NCBI GenBank assembly: GCA_021613375.1
Contig: CM038704.1
Coordinates: forward strand, 7,193,591 to 7,257,590
Reading direction: 5' to 3'
DNA: 64,000 nt
Origin: Megaleporinus macrocephalus
Lineage: Eukaryota > Chordata > Actinopteri > Characiformes > Anostomidae
Every line of letters starts with the position of its first letter. Position 1 is the first letter of the stretch. Both the position numbers and the translations under genes were made by a program. Below are positions 37,573 through 49,500 of the stretch, piece after piece. Under the pieces are notes generated by a model. The model saw nothing but the letters and a program-made list of their open reading frames with translations. It did not search any database and was not told where the DNA came from.

Positions 37573-37612
37573 CCTCTGCCACTCTCTCTCTCTTTCTTTC
37601 TCTCTGTTATTT
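37310..37612. repeat. GA-rich then CT-rich simple repeats
   Basis: (GA)n at 37310-37345 and (CT)n at 37509-37606 are opposed across about 160 bp and could pair in a transcript. Serine/leucine-rich open frames here are repeat artefacts. Confidence 0.85.
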
Positions 37613-37891
37613 TCTTCTTCAAAACATCAACACCGGCCTTCGTTTGAGCCGTCTCCTCGCATCACCCTCTGTGCTCACATGTGATCCGCTCCTGACCTCG
37701 GAGGAGCGAGTGAACGGAGCAGAGGAAAGAGGAAATGAAAGAAAGACACGAGTAATTAGGCGCCTTCCGAGTCAGCTGTCACTGCAAAAGTGCACAGCAG
37801 AGGTCCTCCCCGTAGCGAAGGCAAAGAAAATAGCCTTTAATTGGACCGAGCTGACCAGACTGCAGGGCTGCAGGCCTCGTTCTTTCAGTCA

Positions 37892-37914
37892 CCCCCCCCC
37901 CCCCCCCCCCCCCC
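37892..37914. repeat. Poly-C tract (23 bp)
   Basis: An uninterrupted run of C ending CACACAT. It would be poly-G in the ptprt transcript. The length is unreliable in any sequencing method. Confidence 0.9.
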
Positions 37915-38149
37915 ACACATCAGAACCTGCAAAAGCCACCTGACAGCTTTTACCTCTCCATCTAAGGCCTCCACAGCATCGCATCGCGTCAGACCCCATG
38001 TGGAGCTCCAGCAGAGGAGAGGTTGGGACTTTCTGTTCATTAACAACATGAAAAGCTGAAACATCTACAAAATCAAATCTGCTTCGTAAGATACAGGATC
38101 ATTATCATAATTACTGGTTAATATTCAGGTTAACATGTTAGGAATTACT

Positions 38150-38312
38150 AATATTAATAACCCATTCATCCATTATCTGACGTACCCACTAGTCGGGGTC
38201 AAGGGGGGGGCTGAAGCCAATCCCAGCATCATCTGGCGAAGGCAGGGTACACCATGGACAGTTCGCCAGTCCATCGCATGCCCAACACTCACTCAATATG
38301 ACAAATTGTTAC

Positions 38313-38351
<39 letters not shown>

Positions 38352-38640
38352 TAATTCATCTTCCAACTGCTTGTCCTCCTGAGTCGTGGGAGGTGCTGGA
38401 GCCTAACCCAGTGCTCCTTGGGCGGAAGGCTGGAAACACCCTAGACAGGCCATCAGTCCATTATGGGGCAAATACACAGACATGCACACTCACTCACAAC
38501 TGGGGGGCAAATATGCATCTGCAGCCTACGTGACTGTATGTCTGTGGGAGGATCATGGGAGTAAAACCGGAGCCCCCGGAGAAAGCCCACGTGGACATGG
38601 GGACAACTGAATCAAACCCAGGCCCCTCTTGCAGGAGAGG
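38150..38640 (-). repeat. Inverted SINE-tail copies, two adjacent
   Basis: On the minus strand, 38150-38300 carries the GCGATGGACTGGCGAA.TGT and ACCCTGCCTTCGCC phrases and 38355-38640 carries a second diverged copy with CTCCCACAGACATACAGTC. Both match the SINE body at 40341-40655. A (TTA)n tract (38311-38349) separates them. Confidence 0.75.
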
Positions 38641-38900
38641 ACAATAACAGTCTTTACTTTCAATGTATGTCAATGGAACCAGAATTTTTTCCAATCGGTT
38701 TCATCATTAGATTTTCCCACAATGTAAACAGCAGCTGCTGCAAGTAACCAATGTAAAAGAAATAGAAAAATGCAGATCCATGTTTTTCATTGGACAGCGA
38801 GGATATTTCAAATTTTGAGCTTTCATAATGAATGGACCAATAAAAACGCTCCCAATACTGCTTTACATTAACCTACATGTAAAGTAGGGAGGGGTTGTTG
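38640..38900. repeat. Family A, head-to-head pair
   Basis: A plus-oriented copy (CTTTCAATGTATGTCAATGG, 38658) is followed by a minus-oriented partial (CATTGGACAGCGAGGATATT, then GAATGGACCAATAAAAACGC), giving an imperfect inverted pair. Confidence 0.7.
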
Positions 38901-38957
38901 CCCTCACCTATAAAGCTATTTATAAAACACTTGTTTTCCTCTGGACAGTAAAAATAT

Positions 38958-38960
38958 ATA

Positions 38961-39013
<53 letters not shown>

Positions 39014-39016
39014 GTA
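38958..39016. repeat. (AAT)n microsatellite
   Basis: About 18 AAT units. Downstream, ATTTATAGAACACTTTTCAC followed by CAAAGTTCTTTACATACAG resembles a common fish repeat tail. Confidence 0.9.
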
Positions 39017-39232
39017 ATAATAATAATAGTATTAATTTATAGAACACTTTTCACACCAGTGACTGCTCAAAGTTCTTTACATACAGTTTTTCTAAATAGC
39101 CAAAGTTCAACTGTATAAATACCAGGATGTTTTAATTAGTAATTAGTTATTTTATGTTAAACAAACTATAAATATCTTATTACTTTAACTTCCAGTATAA
39201 GATAAGAATGTTTTATTAAATCTGTAAAAGTT

Positions 39233-40340
39233 ACGGTGAATGGTGGTGTAGTGGTTAGTACGGTGGCGTAGTGGTTAGTATGGTGGTGTAGTGGTTAGTA
39301 TGGTGGTGTAGTGGTTAGTATGGTGGTGTAGTGGTTAGTATGCAGGTGTAGTGGTTAGTACGGTGGTGTAGTGGTTAGTGTGGTGGTGTAGTGGTTAGTA
39401 AGGTGGTGTAGTGGTTAGTATGGTGGTGTAGTGGTTAGTAAGGTGGTGTAGTGGTTAGTACGGTGGTGTAGTGGTTAGTATGGTGGTGTAGTGGTTAGTA
39501 CGGTGTGTAGTGGTTAGTATGGTAGTGTAGTGGTTAGTACGGTGGGTGTAGTGGTTAGTACGGTGGTGTAGTGGGTTAGTAAGGTGGTGTAGTGGTCAGT
39601 ATGGTGGTGTAGTGGTTAGTAGGGTGGTGTAGTGGTTAGTATGGTGGTGTAGTGGTTAGTATGGTGGTGTAGTGGTTAGTGCGGTGGTGTAGTAGTTAGT
39701 ATAGTGGTGTAGTGGTTAGTGCGGTGGTGTAGTGGTTAGTATGGTGGTGTAGTGGTTAGTACGGTGGTGTAGTGGTTAGTATGGTGGTGTAGTGGTTAGT
39801 ACGGTGGTGTAGTAGTTAGTATGGTGGTGTAGTAGTTAGTACGGTGGTGTAGTGGTTAGTACGGTGGTGTAGTGGTTGGTATGGTGGTGTAGTGGTTAGT
39901 ATGGTGGTGTAGTGGTTAGTATGGTGGTGTAGTGGTTAGTACGGTGGTGTAGTGGTTAGTATGGTGGTGTAGTGGTTACTATGTGGTGTAGTGGTTAGTA
40001 TGGTGGTGTAGTGGTTAGTATGGTGGTGTAGTGGTTAGTACGGTGGTGTAGTGGTTAGTATGGTGGTGTAGTGGTCAGTATGGTGGTGTAGTGGTTAGTA
40101 TGGTGGTGTAGTGGTTAGTATGGTGGTGTAGTGGTCAGTACGGTGGTGTAGTGGTTAGTACGGTGGTGTAGTGGTTAATATGGTGGTGTAGTGGTCAGTA
40201 TGGTGGTGTAGTGGTTAGTATGGTGGTGAAGTGGTCAGTATGGTGGTGTAGTGGTTAGTATGGTGGTGTAGTGGTTAGTATGGTGGTGTAGTGGTCAGTA
40301 TGGTGGTGTAGTGGTCACTATGGTGGTGTAGTGGTCAGCA
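39233..40340 (+). repeat. 20-bp minisatellite (~55 copies) of a SINE A-box
   Basis: The unit is GGTGGTGTAGTGGTTAGTAT, varying mainly at the last two bases and at TTAGT/TCAGT. It runs without a break into GCACTGTCTCCTCACAGTAAG, the next part of a tRNA-like SINE head. TGGTGTAGTGGTTAG fits the tRNA A-box position, so the internal promoter half has been copied about 55 times. Confidence 0.95.
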
Positions 40341-40655
40341 CTGTCTCCTCACAGTAAGATGATCTGGGTTGGATTCCCGGTCTGGGTGGTTCTGTGTGGA
40401 GTGTGTATGTTCTCTCTGTGTTTGAGTGGGTTCCTCCAGGTACTCCGGTTTCCTCCCACAGTCCAAACACATGCATGTTAGACTGATTGCTCTCTAAACT
40501 GCCCGTAGGTGTGAGTGTATGCGATGGACCGGCGATCTGTTCATGTGTACCCTGCCTTCGCCTGATGATGCTGAAATTGACTCCAGTGCCCCCCGTGACC
40601 CCAACTAGCACGATAAAGCGGAAGATAATGGAAGGATGGATGGATAGAAGTTAAC
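40322..40655 (+). repeat. tRNA-derived SINE (head plus body)
   Basis: The last A-box unit is followed by a B-box-like GGGTTGGATTCCCGG (40368-40382), then GTGTGGAGTGTGTATGTTCT, TTTCCTCCCACAGTCC, GCGATGGACCGGCGATCTGT, GTGTACCCTGCCTTCGCC and a GGATGGATGGATAG tail. This order is that of an abundant fish SINE family. A-box to B-box spacing is tRNA-like. Confidence 0.85.
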
Positions 40656-40769
40656 GAATATTATCAGTTATTTTAATAATTTGCAGTAGTTTGAGCAAAA
40701 AAATAAATTTGAATTTGAATTCAGGACATTTCAGATTACTCCATCATAAAACACTCACACCATGAGTGA

Positions 40770-41400
40770 GTCACACCAGCTGCTCTCATCTCCTGGCATT
40801 AAAAGTGATGGAGTTGGGGTTCGATATGACTTTGCTAACTGTCCTAATGACTGAAACTGGCAGTGCTGGAGACGTGAACAGGGGAAGGCTAGAGTGCACT
40901 GCTTTGGTCCGCTGCCACTGAACTAAACCGAGGAGAACAGTCTGAGAGGAGATCATAAGGTGGATCATAGGTTTACTTCCTACTGTCTGAATACTGCTGC
41001 TTCAACTGATAGGGCACTTAATCAGGGCCTGTGTGTTTAAATGAGGTGCATCGTGACTTAATGACTTCTTTTGCAGGCTGGGACTGTCCACTGCATCAGC
41101 CCCACTGACCATAGGAGCACTTTGTAGTTCTACACTTACAGACTGTAGTCCATCTGAGTCACTGTATACTTAGTGGTGGTGGTGTGTTAGTGTGTGTTGT
41201 GCTGGTGTGAGTGGATCAGACCCAGCAGTGCTGCTGGAGTTCTGAAACACTGTGTCCACTCACTGTCCACTGTATTAGACACGCATACCTTAAGTCAGAG
41301 ACGATAGCTCATCTGTTGCTGCACAGTTTGTGTTCTCTAGTCCATCATCAGTGGTCACTGGATGCCTCGGTGTCACTGCTGGAACGAGAATAGGCCACCA
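40770..41400. repeat. Otophysan-type dispersed repeat
   Basis: GTGAGTGGATCAGACCCAGC, AGTGCTGCTGGAGTTCTG, GTCCACTCACTGTCCACTGT, AGTCAGAGACGATAGCTCAT and CATCAGTGGTCACTGGATGC occur in the order of a repeat common in characins and catfishes (recalled, not searched). No ORF of interest. Confidence 0.6.
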
Positions 41401-41417
41401 AGCACCCTGTGACCACT

Positions 41418-41441
41418 GATATATATTTATTTTTTATTATA

Positions 41442-41490
<49 letters not shown>
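41418..41490. repeat. AT-rich tract and poly-T (33 bp)
   Basis: (AT)n then 33 T, possibly the reverse of a retroposon A-tail. Confidence 0.85.
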
Positions 41491-41494
<4 letters not shown>

Positions 41495-41732
41495 GACTAG
41501 CTTTCTCTTTTTGGCCGGACAGTCGGACAGATGGACAAAGTGACACTGTGGAAAGATCCAGAGTATGTCAGCGGTGGTGAGCGTCAGATTTCCAAACCTA
41601 AATTTTAAACCAAGTGTTTCTAATAGCATTCAGCACCTTAATTTCTTAAAATAAAGCTATTATAAAATGTTAACTTCACGGTAAAGAAGACACGCTCAGC
41701 CATGTAGCACTCTTTCACAGCTTAACCAGCGG

Positions 41733-41768
<36 letters not shown>

Positions 41769-41769
41769 G

Positions 41770-42160
41770 AAGTGTCCCCGCTATCTCGCAAGCCTATTAA
41801 TCACTGCTCCAGAGCCCATGGCCTTCTTACTGTCCTAATAAACAGTTACACCACACTGTCAGCGCCTCGCCACGCGTTTTACACCTAAATAGCTTATTAA
41901 ATCCCGTCTTGGCAGAAAAAGGTGCTGTCAGACTCGCCAAGTGCTGCCGCGCACTGTTTGTGGCATGAGAGAGAAGCATTCCGGGAGTTAATCCGGTTTA
42001 ATCCCGTTCCATCCGCTCGGAGATTAGACATTTTGTCCCCAAAGAGTACCTGAGAGGAGCAGAGCGGGTCCTCAGAGAGGCTGAAAGTGCTGGAGCCCGC
42101 GTCTGGATGAGTGTCATTCTAATCTGAATGGGATTAATCCCTCAGAGCTCATTTGCGCTA
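41770..42160. other. Unique segment, candidate conserved noncoding element
   Basis: A repeat-free 390-bp island right after a (CT)n tract (41737-41764). It has AAGCCTATTAATCACTGCTC, ATAGCTTATTAAATCCCG, TAATCCGGTTTAATCCCG and GGGATTAATCCCTCAGAGC. The GGATTA-type cores are paired bicoid/Otx-like sites. Function is inferred from motif style only. Confidence 0.3.
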
Positions 42161-43074
42161 AGGTCAAAAGAAGTGACTCAAGGTCTTAGAACCTGTAAGA
42201 GGTTCTAAGTGCAAGAGGGACCTGCTATTGCACAAGCTGCACTGCAATTGTGACGGTGTGATTGAGGGTCAATAACCAAAGTAAGAAACATAAACAACAA
42301 TTTAAATGATTTGAATGGAGTTATAAGATATTAGGACAGATGGAGACCGTGTGGGCATTTCAGGCTGCACTGAGGTAGCCCTGGCTATCCCACAGCAACA
42401 AGCTTTTGTTTTCTGGCAGGAGTTAGATTTTCAGTCTTTGTAAGGATCAGGGAAGTGAAGTTATGCTATAGTGCTGGGCTGGTTCTATGATTAGATGTAC
42501 ATGCAATCCCTTTGGGGCAGTCAAAAACATGCTACTGTGCTATATTTCTTAAAATTGTTTATGTAGAAAGTAATCTTCAATTATTCATTGTGATAATCTT
42601 GTATTAATAGTATTAAGCATGTAGTTATTTTAGCAATTGAATACTTAAAGCTTTCAGAGTAAAGATTTTATTTATTTTCATCCTGACATACAAAATATAC
42701 AAAACTTGCTACAGATCCCAGAAAGTTTGGAAATAACTACAGTACCCATAATAAGTGTTATAGGTTTACGCAATTAGGAATTTAAGCAACATTTCATGTA
42801 CACACGTTTAATACTCGCTACATTATAGTAGCTTATTGTGGCAAATCATTCAAGCAATGTCATTTTTAGGCAAAATTTTAGGCAAGAAATTAAGAAGAGA
42901 AAAACTGGCTATCGTTGGTTTAGTCTCCAACAGTAAAAAGCAGCTCTATCAACCACCAACCTCATTCCCAAAACTGAGATTAATCATTAATGCTTGTGGC
43001 GGTTTTCACAAGAGTTTCATAAGTTTTAATGCAGCAAGTATTATATATATATAAAACATTTAATATATCAAAAA

Positions 43075-43487
<413 letters not shown>

Positions 43488-44179
43488 CTTACAAGAAAGA
43501 GTAGCTAACAGTACATTAACTACTAACTATAATATGCCTAGGCTTTTCAGTAGTTGTTAGGACTGAAGAACAGCAGCAGCAGCTCTACTAGCTAAAAACA
43601 TTGCTAGCCAGGAAACTGTCCAATTAGCAAATATAATGGTTGCACATTATTGATAATGTATATTATTACCAATACGATTAAAACACCAATCAATATTTAA
43701 TAGGTCTCCAACATTCTCACAGCTTCAGTCTGTGTTGAATCTACAGAGCCTTAAGAAGTTCCATGTGCGCCAGCGTCAGTGTAGCGCTAACATGCTATAG
43801 ATTTCTCCACAGGGTCAGCAAACCGTGGCATTCATCTACTCAGCGACAGCAGATACGGTAAACATACGAAACATTTCTTAAGATCTGTTTAACGTGAATT
43901 CTTATATCCGAGTGTTGTGACACAACTACAAACAACAGGAGAAGTAAACAGCAGGTAAGAGGACGTAGCCGGAATGCTAATCCCTGAGCTTTGGTCAACA
44001 CATCAGAGGAAGTTTCTTTTCTTTTCTTTTTTTTTCCACTTCAGTGGAAGCTCTGAAGATTCTGATGCTACGTGAAGGGAATTAATGTCAGTCAGGGTTT
44101 GAGGAATTTGCAGAGAGGGGCCGTCGGTGCAAACACGCACATACTTGAAAGAAGGAGACGCACTTCAAACGCTCACCTC

Positions 44180-44640
44180 TAAACTCCACCTAATGAAGAC
44201 GAACAGGCCGCATCCGAACGCCTGAGCTAGCAGGCCGCGGCCGCACGTGCGCGCAGCTAACAATGCTAATGCGGCGCGCTGAGTGGCAGGTAGCAGAATG
44301 GAGCGGAGTGTATTGATTTCCCCGCGGGATCCGCGCCGTATCCCTCTGTGATCGGCGCAGCTCGAGGGCTGTTGGTATCACTTGAAGGAAAATTGCGTCA
44401 TGCATTTCTAGCCGGCGCCGCGTCAGTTCAGGCGGCGAGGCTGTTAACCGCGCCGTGCGGGCCGTGAAAGCTGCTGTTACTCAACTGAAGGGTTTGCGAA
44501 CAGCTGCGTGCGCCGCGCGCCATCCCATCAGGATTCACGGCCTTCGCCCCCCAAAATCAATAACATTCAAATGAAACGCCGGACCTGCAGCACCGCCCGG
44601 CTCCGATAACAACAATCCAGGTTAAAAACAGGGATCATCT
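44180..44640. promoter_or_regulatory. Intragenic CpG-rich block
   Basis: High GC with dense CpG: GGCCGCGGCCGCACGTGCGC, CCGCGGGATCCGCGCCG, GCCGGCGCCGCG and CGTGCGCCGCGCGCC. This contrasts sharply with the AT-rich intron around it. It ends in a repeat-free segment (CCAAAATCAATAACATTCAA). It could be a CpG island over an alternative start or an enhancer. No TATA box, exon or transcript evidence can be seen. Confidence 0.35.
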
Positions 44641-44899
44641 GCCTGCTTCGGTGGTCCTACGGTTTGGGATTCTATTAGCAACGCAAGCAACACTGCAAGC
44701 ATTTCACTGCTACTGGCATGACAACACACACATGCAAAAGTTTGGGCACACCGGACCAGTTTATATGCTGTGTGGATAATACAAATCAGTTACCACAGTA
44801 ACCGCATGTCTGACCACGTGTATCTACATTGTTGTTGTTTTTTTAATTGTTATATGTCATTCAAACTCAGCAGCTGTTGTTTATGTAGTGTGTAGGTTG

Positions 44900-45017
44900 T
44901 CATGATGAATGGACCAATAGAAATGATCCAAAAGTGCCTGGAAAATTCTGGTTCCATTCACTTCCATTCAAAGTAGGGACGATATGTTTTTAAACCAAAC
45001 AGTACAGCAGAATCTCG

Positions 45018-45050
<33 letters not shown>
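44900..45050 (-). repeat. Family A copy and (GATT)n
   Basis: ATGAATGGACCAATAGAAAT and TTCCATTCACTTCCATTCAA mark the inverted copy. A 30-bp (TTGA)n run follows at 45021-45050. Confidence 0.8.
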
Positions 45051-45051
<1 letters not shown>

Positions 45052-45119
45052 ACTGTGCAGTATCATATTGGTTTGTATTGTATCGTAGTGTAGTACTGTG
45101 TCACATTGTGTTGTACTGA

Positions 45120-46370
45120 GCTATCTATCTCTATCACTCTATCTCTGGCCTCTCTCTCTCTCTCTCTCTATCTCTGCCTCTAAATCTCCTTTTCATTTCA
45201 TGCTTATTTCTCCCCATCCCTCTCTCCCTGCCTCTCTCTCTGGCTTTTACTGTCTTTCCGCCTTACCTCTCCTTTTATTTATCTTTCCACCACCTTTCCT
45301 CCCATCCTCTCTACCTTTACTTTTTCTGTCTTTGCCTCTCTCTCTGCTTCTCTCACCCTCTCCCTCTCTCTCTAATTTCTTCTTTCTCTGTCATATCTAT
45401 TCTTTTCTTGTTATTTTCCATCAAGGTTTCATTCCTTCTCTCTCTCTTCCGCTTACTTCCTTTCTCTCACTTTCCTTTTCTCTCCCACACCCTTCTTCTC
45501 TCTCCATCCCTCCCGTCCTTTCTATCTCTGCCTTTCTATCTTTTTTCCTAATACTTTTCATCTCCCATTCTGTCCCTCCCTCTCTCTCTCCATTCTCCAT
45601 GTTCTCTCACTTTCTCTTCCTTTGCCTCTCTCTTTTTCTCTCTCTCTCTGTTTTCTCCTTGTGTCTCTTCCCCCTCTCTCTCTGCCTCACCCTCTTTCTT
45701 TCTCTCTCTCCCTCTACCTCCATCTTCTTTTTCTCTCTTGCTCCTTCTTTCTATCTGTCTCTCACCCTCGCTCTCTCTTTCTCTCTTCCCCTCTCCCTCC
45801 CCCCTCTCTCTTTCTCTTTCTCCCTTTTTCTCTCTGTCGCTCCTCCCTCTCTCTCTGCCTCACCCGCTTTCCCTTTTTGCTCCCTTTACCTCCCTTTCTC
45901 TTTCTAACACCCTCTCTCTCTTTCTCTCTTTCCCTCTCCCTCCGCCTCTCTCTTTCTCTCTCTCCCTTTTTCCTCTCTGTCACTCTTCCCTCTCTCTCTG
46001 CCTCACCTTCTTTTCTTTTCTTGTTCCCTCTACCTTCCTTTCTTATCTCCTCTTAATCTCTATTGCTCCCTCTTCCTTTATCTCTCTTTTTCTTTCTCTA
46101 CCTCCCCTATCTCTCTTTCTCTTTCCCCATTTTTCTCTGTCCACCTTTCCTCTCTCTCCGCCGCACCTGCTTTCCTTTTATTGCTCCCTCTACCTCCCTT
46201 TCTCTTCTCCTCTCAATCTCTCCTGCTCCTTCTTCCTTTCTCTTTCTTTCTCTAACTCTCTTTCTCTTTCTCCCTCACTCTCACCCTCTCTTTCTCTCTC
46301 TCCCTCACTCTCACCCTCTCTTTCTCTCTCTCCCTCTCACCCTCACCCTCTCTCTCCCCCTCTCTGATAT
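45120..46370. repeat. 1.25-kb polypyrimidine (CT-rich) tract
   Basis: The plus strand is almost only C and T, built from CTCTCTCT, CCCTCT and TTTCTC blocks. The later part repeats a loose unit of about 165 bp ending CCTCTCTCTCTGCCTCACC. Long Ser/Leu/Pro/Phe frames here are compositional. In the ptprt transcript the tract would be purine-rich. Confidence 0.95.
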
Positions 46371-46556
46371 GTAAATGCTTGTCAGTGACTCTGTTTATTT
46401 TGGGTGGGCTGTCTGTTGAATTATAGATGACCATATGGGGGGATTTATGGCTGACACGGGACGCAGCACTGCAGGAAGAGGATGATGGGACAGATGTGTC
46501 TAATCGAAAGCGCTTAACTCACCGATAAACTGTCAGAGGTAATCAGAGAATGCATC

Positions 46557-46558
<2 letters not shown>

Positions 46559-46599
<41 letters not shown>
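46559..46599. repeat. (TG)n microsatellite
   Basis: About 20 TG units. A similar tract is at 63309-63361. Confidence 0.95.
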
Positions 46600-47357
46600 A
46601 CTCCTGACTCACATTGCGCTCACATTCCTCAACATATTACACAAATACCCCCAAATAAACGAGAGTAAGATTAATAACTTTATTTAATAATCTCTGCCTG
46701 TTTGTTTACGTTTCCGCTGCTAAGTAACCGTCTCGCTCTTCACTGTTAGACGGTGTCAGTGAAGGAAAAGCACAGAGAACATGTTCTAAACCCCACACGA
46801 CCAGCACAGAGATGGAGACTTTAAGGAAAGATTACTTAGAATTTATGCTTGTAGCACACTTTTGTGTGTTGTTGCATCAGGTACTTTGTAGCTGTTTTCT
46901 TTCATTGCTGGTGGCTTTTATTTTGTATTTTCTGTATGTGTGGATTGTATTTTGTATTTGATTTAATAATTTGGCTTTTATTTTGAATTTTTTTTTACTT
47001 TGTATTTTTATAGTTTGTAGTTTGTTTTATATGTGTGACCTTTATTTTTTATTTTGTTGTTACATCTGGCTTTTATTTTGTACTCCTTTTAATTCTTGTG
47101 CCTTTATTTTGTAATTTTTATGTGTTTTTCTTTTGTTTTGTACATCTTTTATTTCTTGTGTGGCTTTTATATTGTACTTTATGTCATAGATGTAAGTGCT
47201 ATATTTTATTTATTTTTTTTATTTTATTTTATTTGATTTTGTGTAAATAATGTCTAGTATATATAGCTATAGGATTTTTTTTAAGTTATTTTCTAATACA
47301 CTGCTCTGCAGTGAAACATTTTTGTTATGTAATATACGATTTAGAACTTATGTTGAA

Positions 47358-47391
<34 letters not shown>

Positions 47392-47799
47392 ATATAATAT
47401 TTCCTATAACAGAAATAATCAAGTCAAATGTGAGTGTCTGGATATCCGCCACACTCTGGTCACCTGCACTGGACATTTTGCTGCTGTTTTGTGCTGTGTG
47501 TTTTATATGTGTGACTTTTATTTTGTACTCTGCATAATAACAATGAGTTTGTACTTTATTTATTTAATTTCACTGAATTTTAAAATGTAATTTCTTAAAT
47601 TATATTGTATGAACAGATGCTGCATATTTTTTTTATTGTCTTTTATTTTGTATCTTTGTACTTATTCTTTGGTTTCTATATATACATTTATTGCTTATAT
47701 ATATTTTTTGTTGCTTAGTATTTTGCATTTTTTTAGTTCACCTGCATCTAAACATCTAAACTCGGATTCTGTGCCTCTTTAAAAAATTCAAAATAAGAT

Positions 47800-47955
47800 A
47801 TTCATGTTACTTTGTATTGTATGTATGATTATTTACATCTGTTCTAATCAGATCTAGTGTTCTTACTGGTGTAAATACACTTACTGATCAGATAAAGACT
47901 TTTAAACTATCAGTTCAAGTGCCTCAGACTCTTACACAGTAGTGTATATAGCTTA
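47800..47955 (-). repeat. Family B dispersed repeat, terminal part
   Basis: CATCTGTTCTAATCAGATC, GATCAGATAAAGACTTTTAA and CAGACTCTTACACAGTAGTG match the reverse complement of 35881-36010. Confidence 0.75.
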
Positions 47956-48129
47956 TTTGATGATTCTGATATAAGAATCTCAGAATTATTCACAATTTGT
48001 GCAAAACACTGCCACCACGTTCACGTCACTGTCAGCCTCGCGTCACTCCTAGGGGGCTGAGAAAGCTGCAGCCTAAGAACTGAGTGAGGAACACTCTCAG
48101 GCGGAGGAATAAAAAACATTATTTCTCCA

Positions 48130-48360
48130 TTTTCTGGAAAATGAACTTTAGCGGCGGCGTACAGTAAGATGGACAGTTTTCATTACCGGCATGTGTAATT
48201 AAGAGGCTTTAACGATAGCAAATTCATCATAATACCCGTTGGCTATCACCCAGTGACAGGCGCTTTCATTTAGGGCCAGTGTTTCATTTCAAAGACTTTT
48301 CGTTTTAGGGAATGTCTTGGCAGTTACAGCCAAACCTTTAATATAATGGCATAAACGTCT
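48130..48360. other. Unique segment, candidate conserved noncoding element
   Basis: Repeat-free, with GTGTAATTAAGAGGCTTTAA, CAGTGACAGGCGCTTTCATT and CCAAACCTTTAATATAATGG. The texture resembles deeply conserved enhancers. No splice-supported ORF. Confidence 0.28.
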
Positions 48361-48724
48361 TGGAGAGTAACAGAGATGCTGCATAAAGAGCAGAGCTGCT
48401 CACAGGAGCGGAGTTTCTAATAGAAGACAATATTTATAGAACAAATCTAGAATCATTTCATACAATAACGCTTTAAACACAAGACTATTAACGGCAGTGG
48501 GTGTGCAGTCCATATGGAACTGCACTGAGATAGTGTAAGTGCCTGGCTCGGTGCTGTGCAGGCTGTCAGCTTTGATTTGAGGGTATTAATGTCTATTATA
48601 GAAAATAATTAACTTTTAATATTAATGTACAGTAAATAAAATCTAATCTAAATTATATTGACATGAAGAGTCGTGTAAATCATTATATCTCCTCCAGTGA
48701 TGATTCTCTGGACATGTTTAACTA

Positions 48725-49500
48725 GTACATTACATTTATGAAACTCTTATTCAAAGAGGCTTACAATTTACCTGTACACAGGTAGGGGAAGGTGGTGTTA
48801 CAGTTTACCTGTACACAGGTAGGTGAAGGTAGTGTTACAGTTTTATCCTGTCACATGTAGGTAAAGTAGTGCTACAGTTTCCCTGTACACAGGTAGGTAG
48901 AGGTAGTGTATACATGTTTACCTGTACACAGGGTAGGTGAAGGTAGAGTTACAGTTTACCTGTTACACAGGTAGGTGAAGGTAGAGGATACAGATTAACC
49001 TGTACACAGGTATGATGAAAGGTGGTGTTACAGGTATACCTGATACACACAAAAGGTGAATGGTATGTTACAGTGTATCTGTACACAGGAGGTGAAGGAC
49101 AGTGTTACCAGTGTACCTGTACTCAGGTAGGGTGATGGTTAGTGTGATACAGTTTAGCTCTGTCCACAAAAAGGTGAAAGTAGTGTTACAGTTTATCTGT
49201 ACCCAGGTAGGTGAAAGGAAGTGTTACAGTCTACGTGTACTCAGGTAGGTGAAGTGGTATGTGTACAGTTTAGCCTGTACACATGTAGGTGATAGGTAGT
49301 GTTACAAGTTTATCTGTACACAAAGTAGGTGAAAGGTGTAGTGTACCTGTTTAAACGTGTACACAGTAGGTTGACGTAGTTGGATATCCAGTTTAATCTG
49401 TACACAAAAAGGTGAAGGTAGTGTTACAGTTTATCTGTACACATGTAGGTGAAGGTAGTGTTACAGTTTACCTGTACACAGGTAGGTAAAGGTAAACTCT
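48725..49500 (+). repeat. 37-bp minisatellite, degenerate third locus
   Basis: Opens with the same element end (ATGAAACTCTTATTCAAAGA) and about 19 copies of the 37-bp unit of 19447-20400. Here almost every unit has one or more single-base insertions or deletions (for example GGGTAGGTG, TGTTACACAG, CACAAAAAGGTG). The last two units are clean. Confidence 0.9.

Noticed and set aside
45098..46374. Long Ser/Leu/Pro-rich frames
   Set aside because: These are purely the translation of a CT-rich low-complexity tract.
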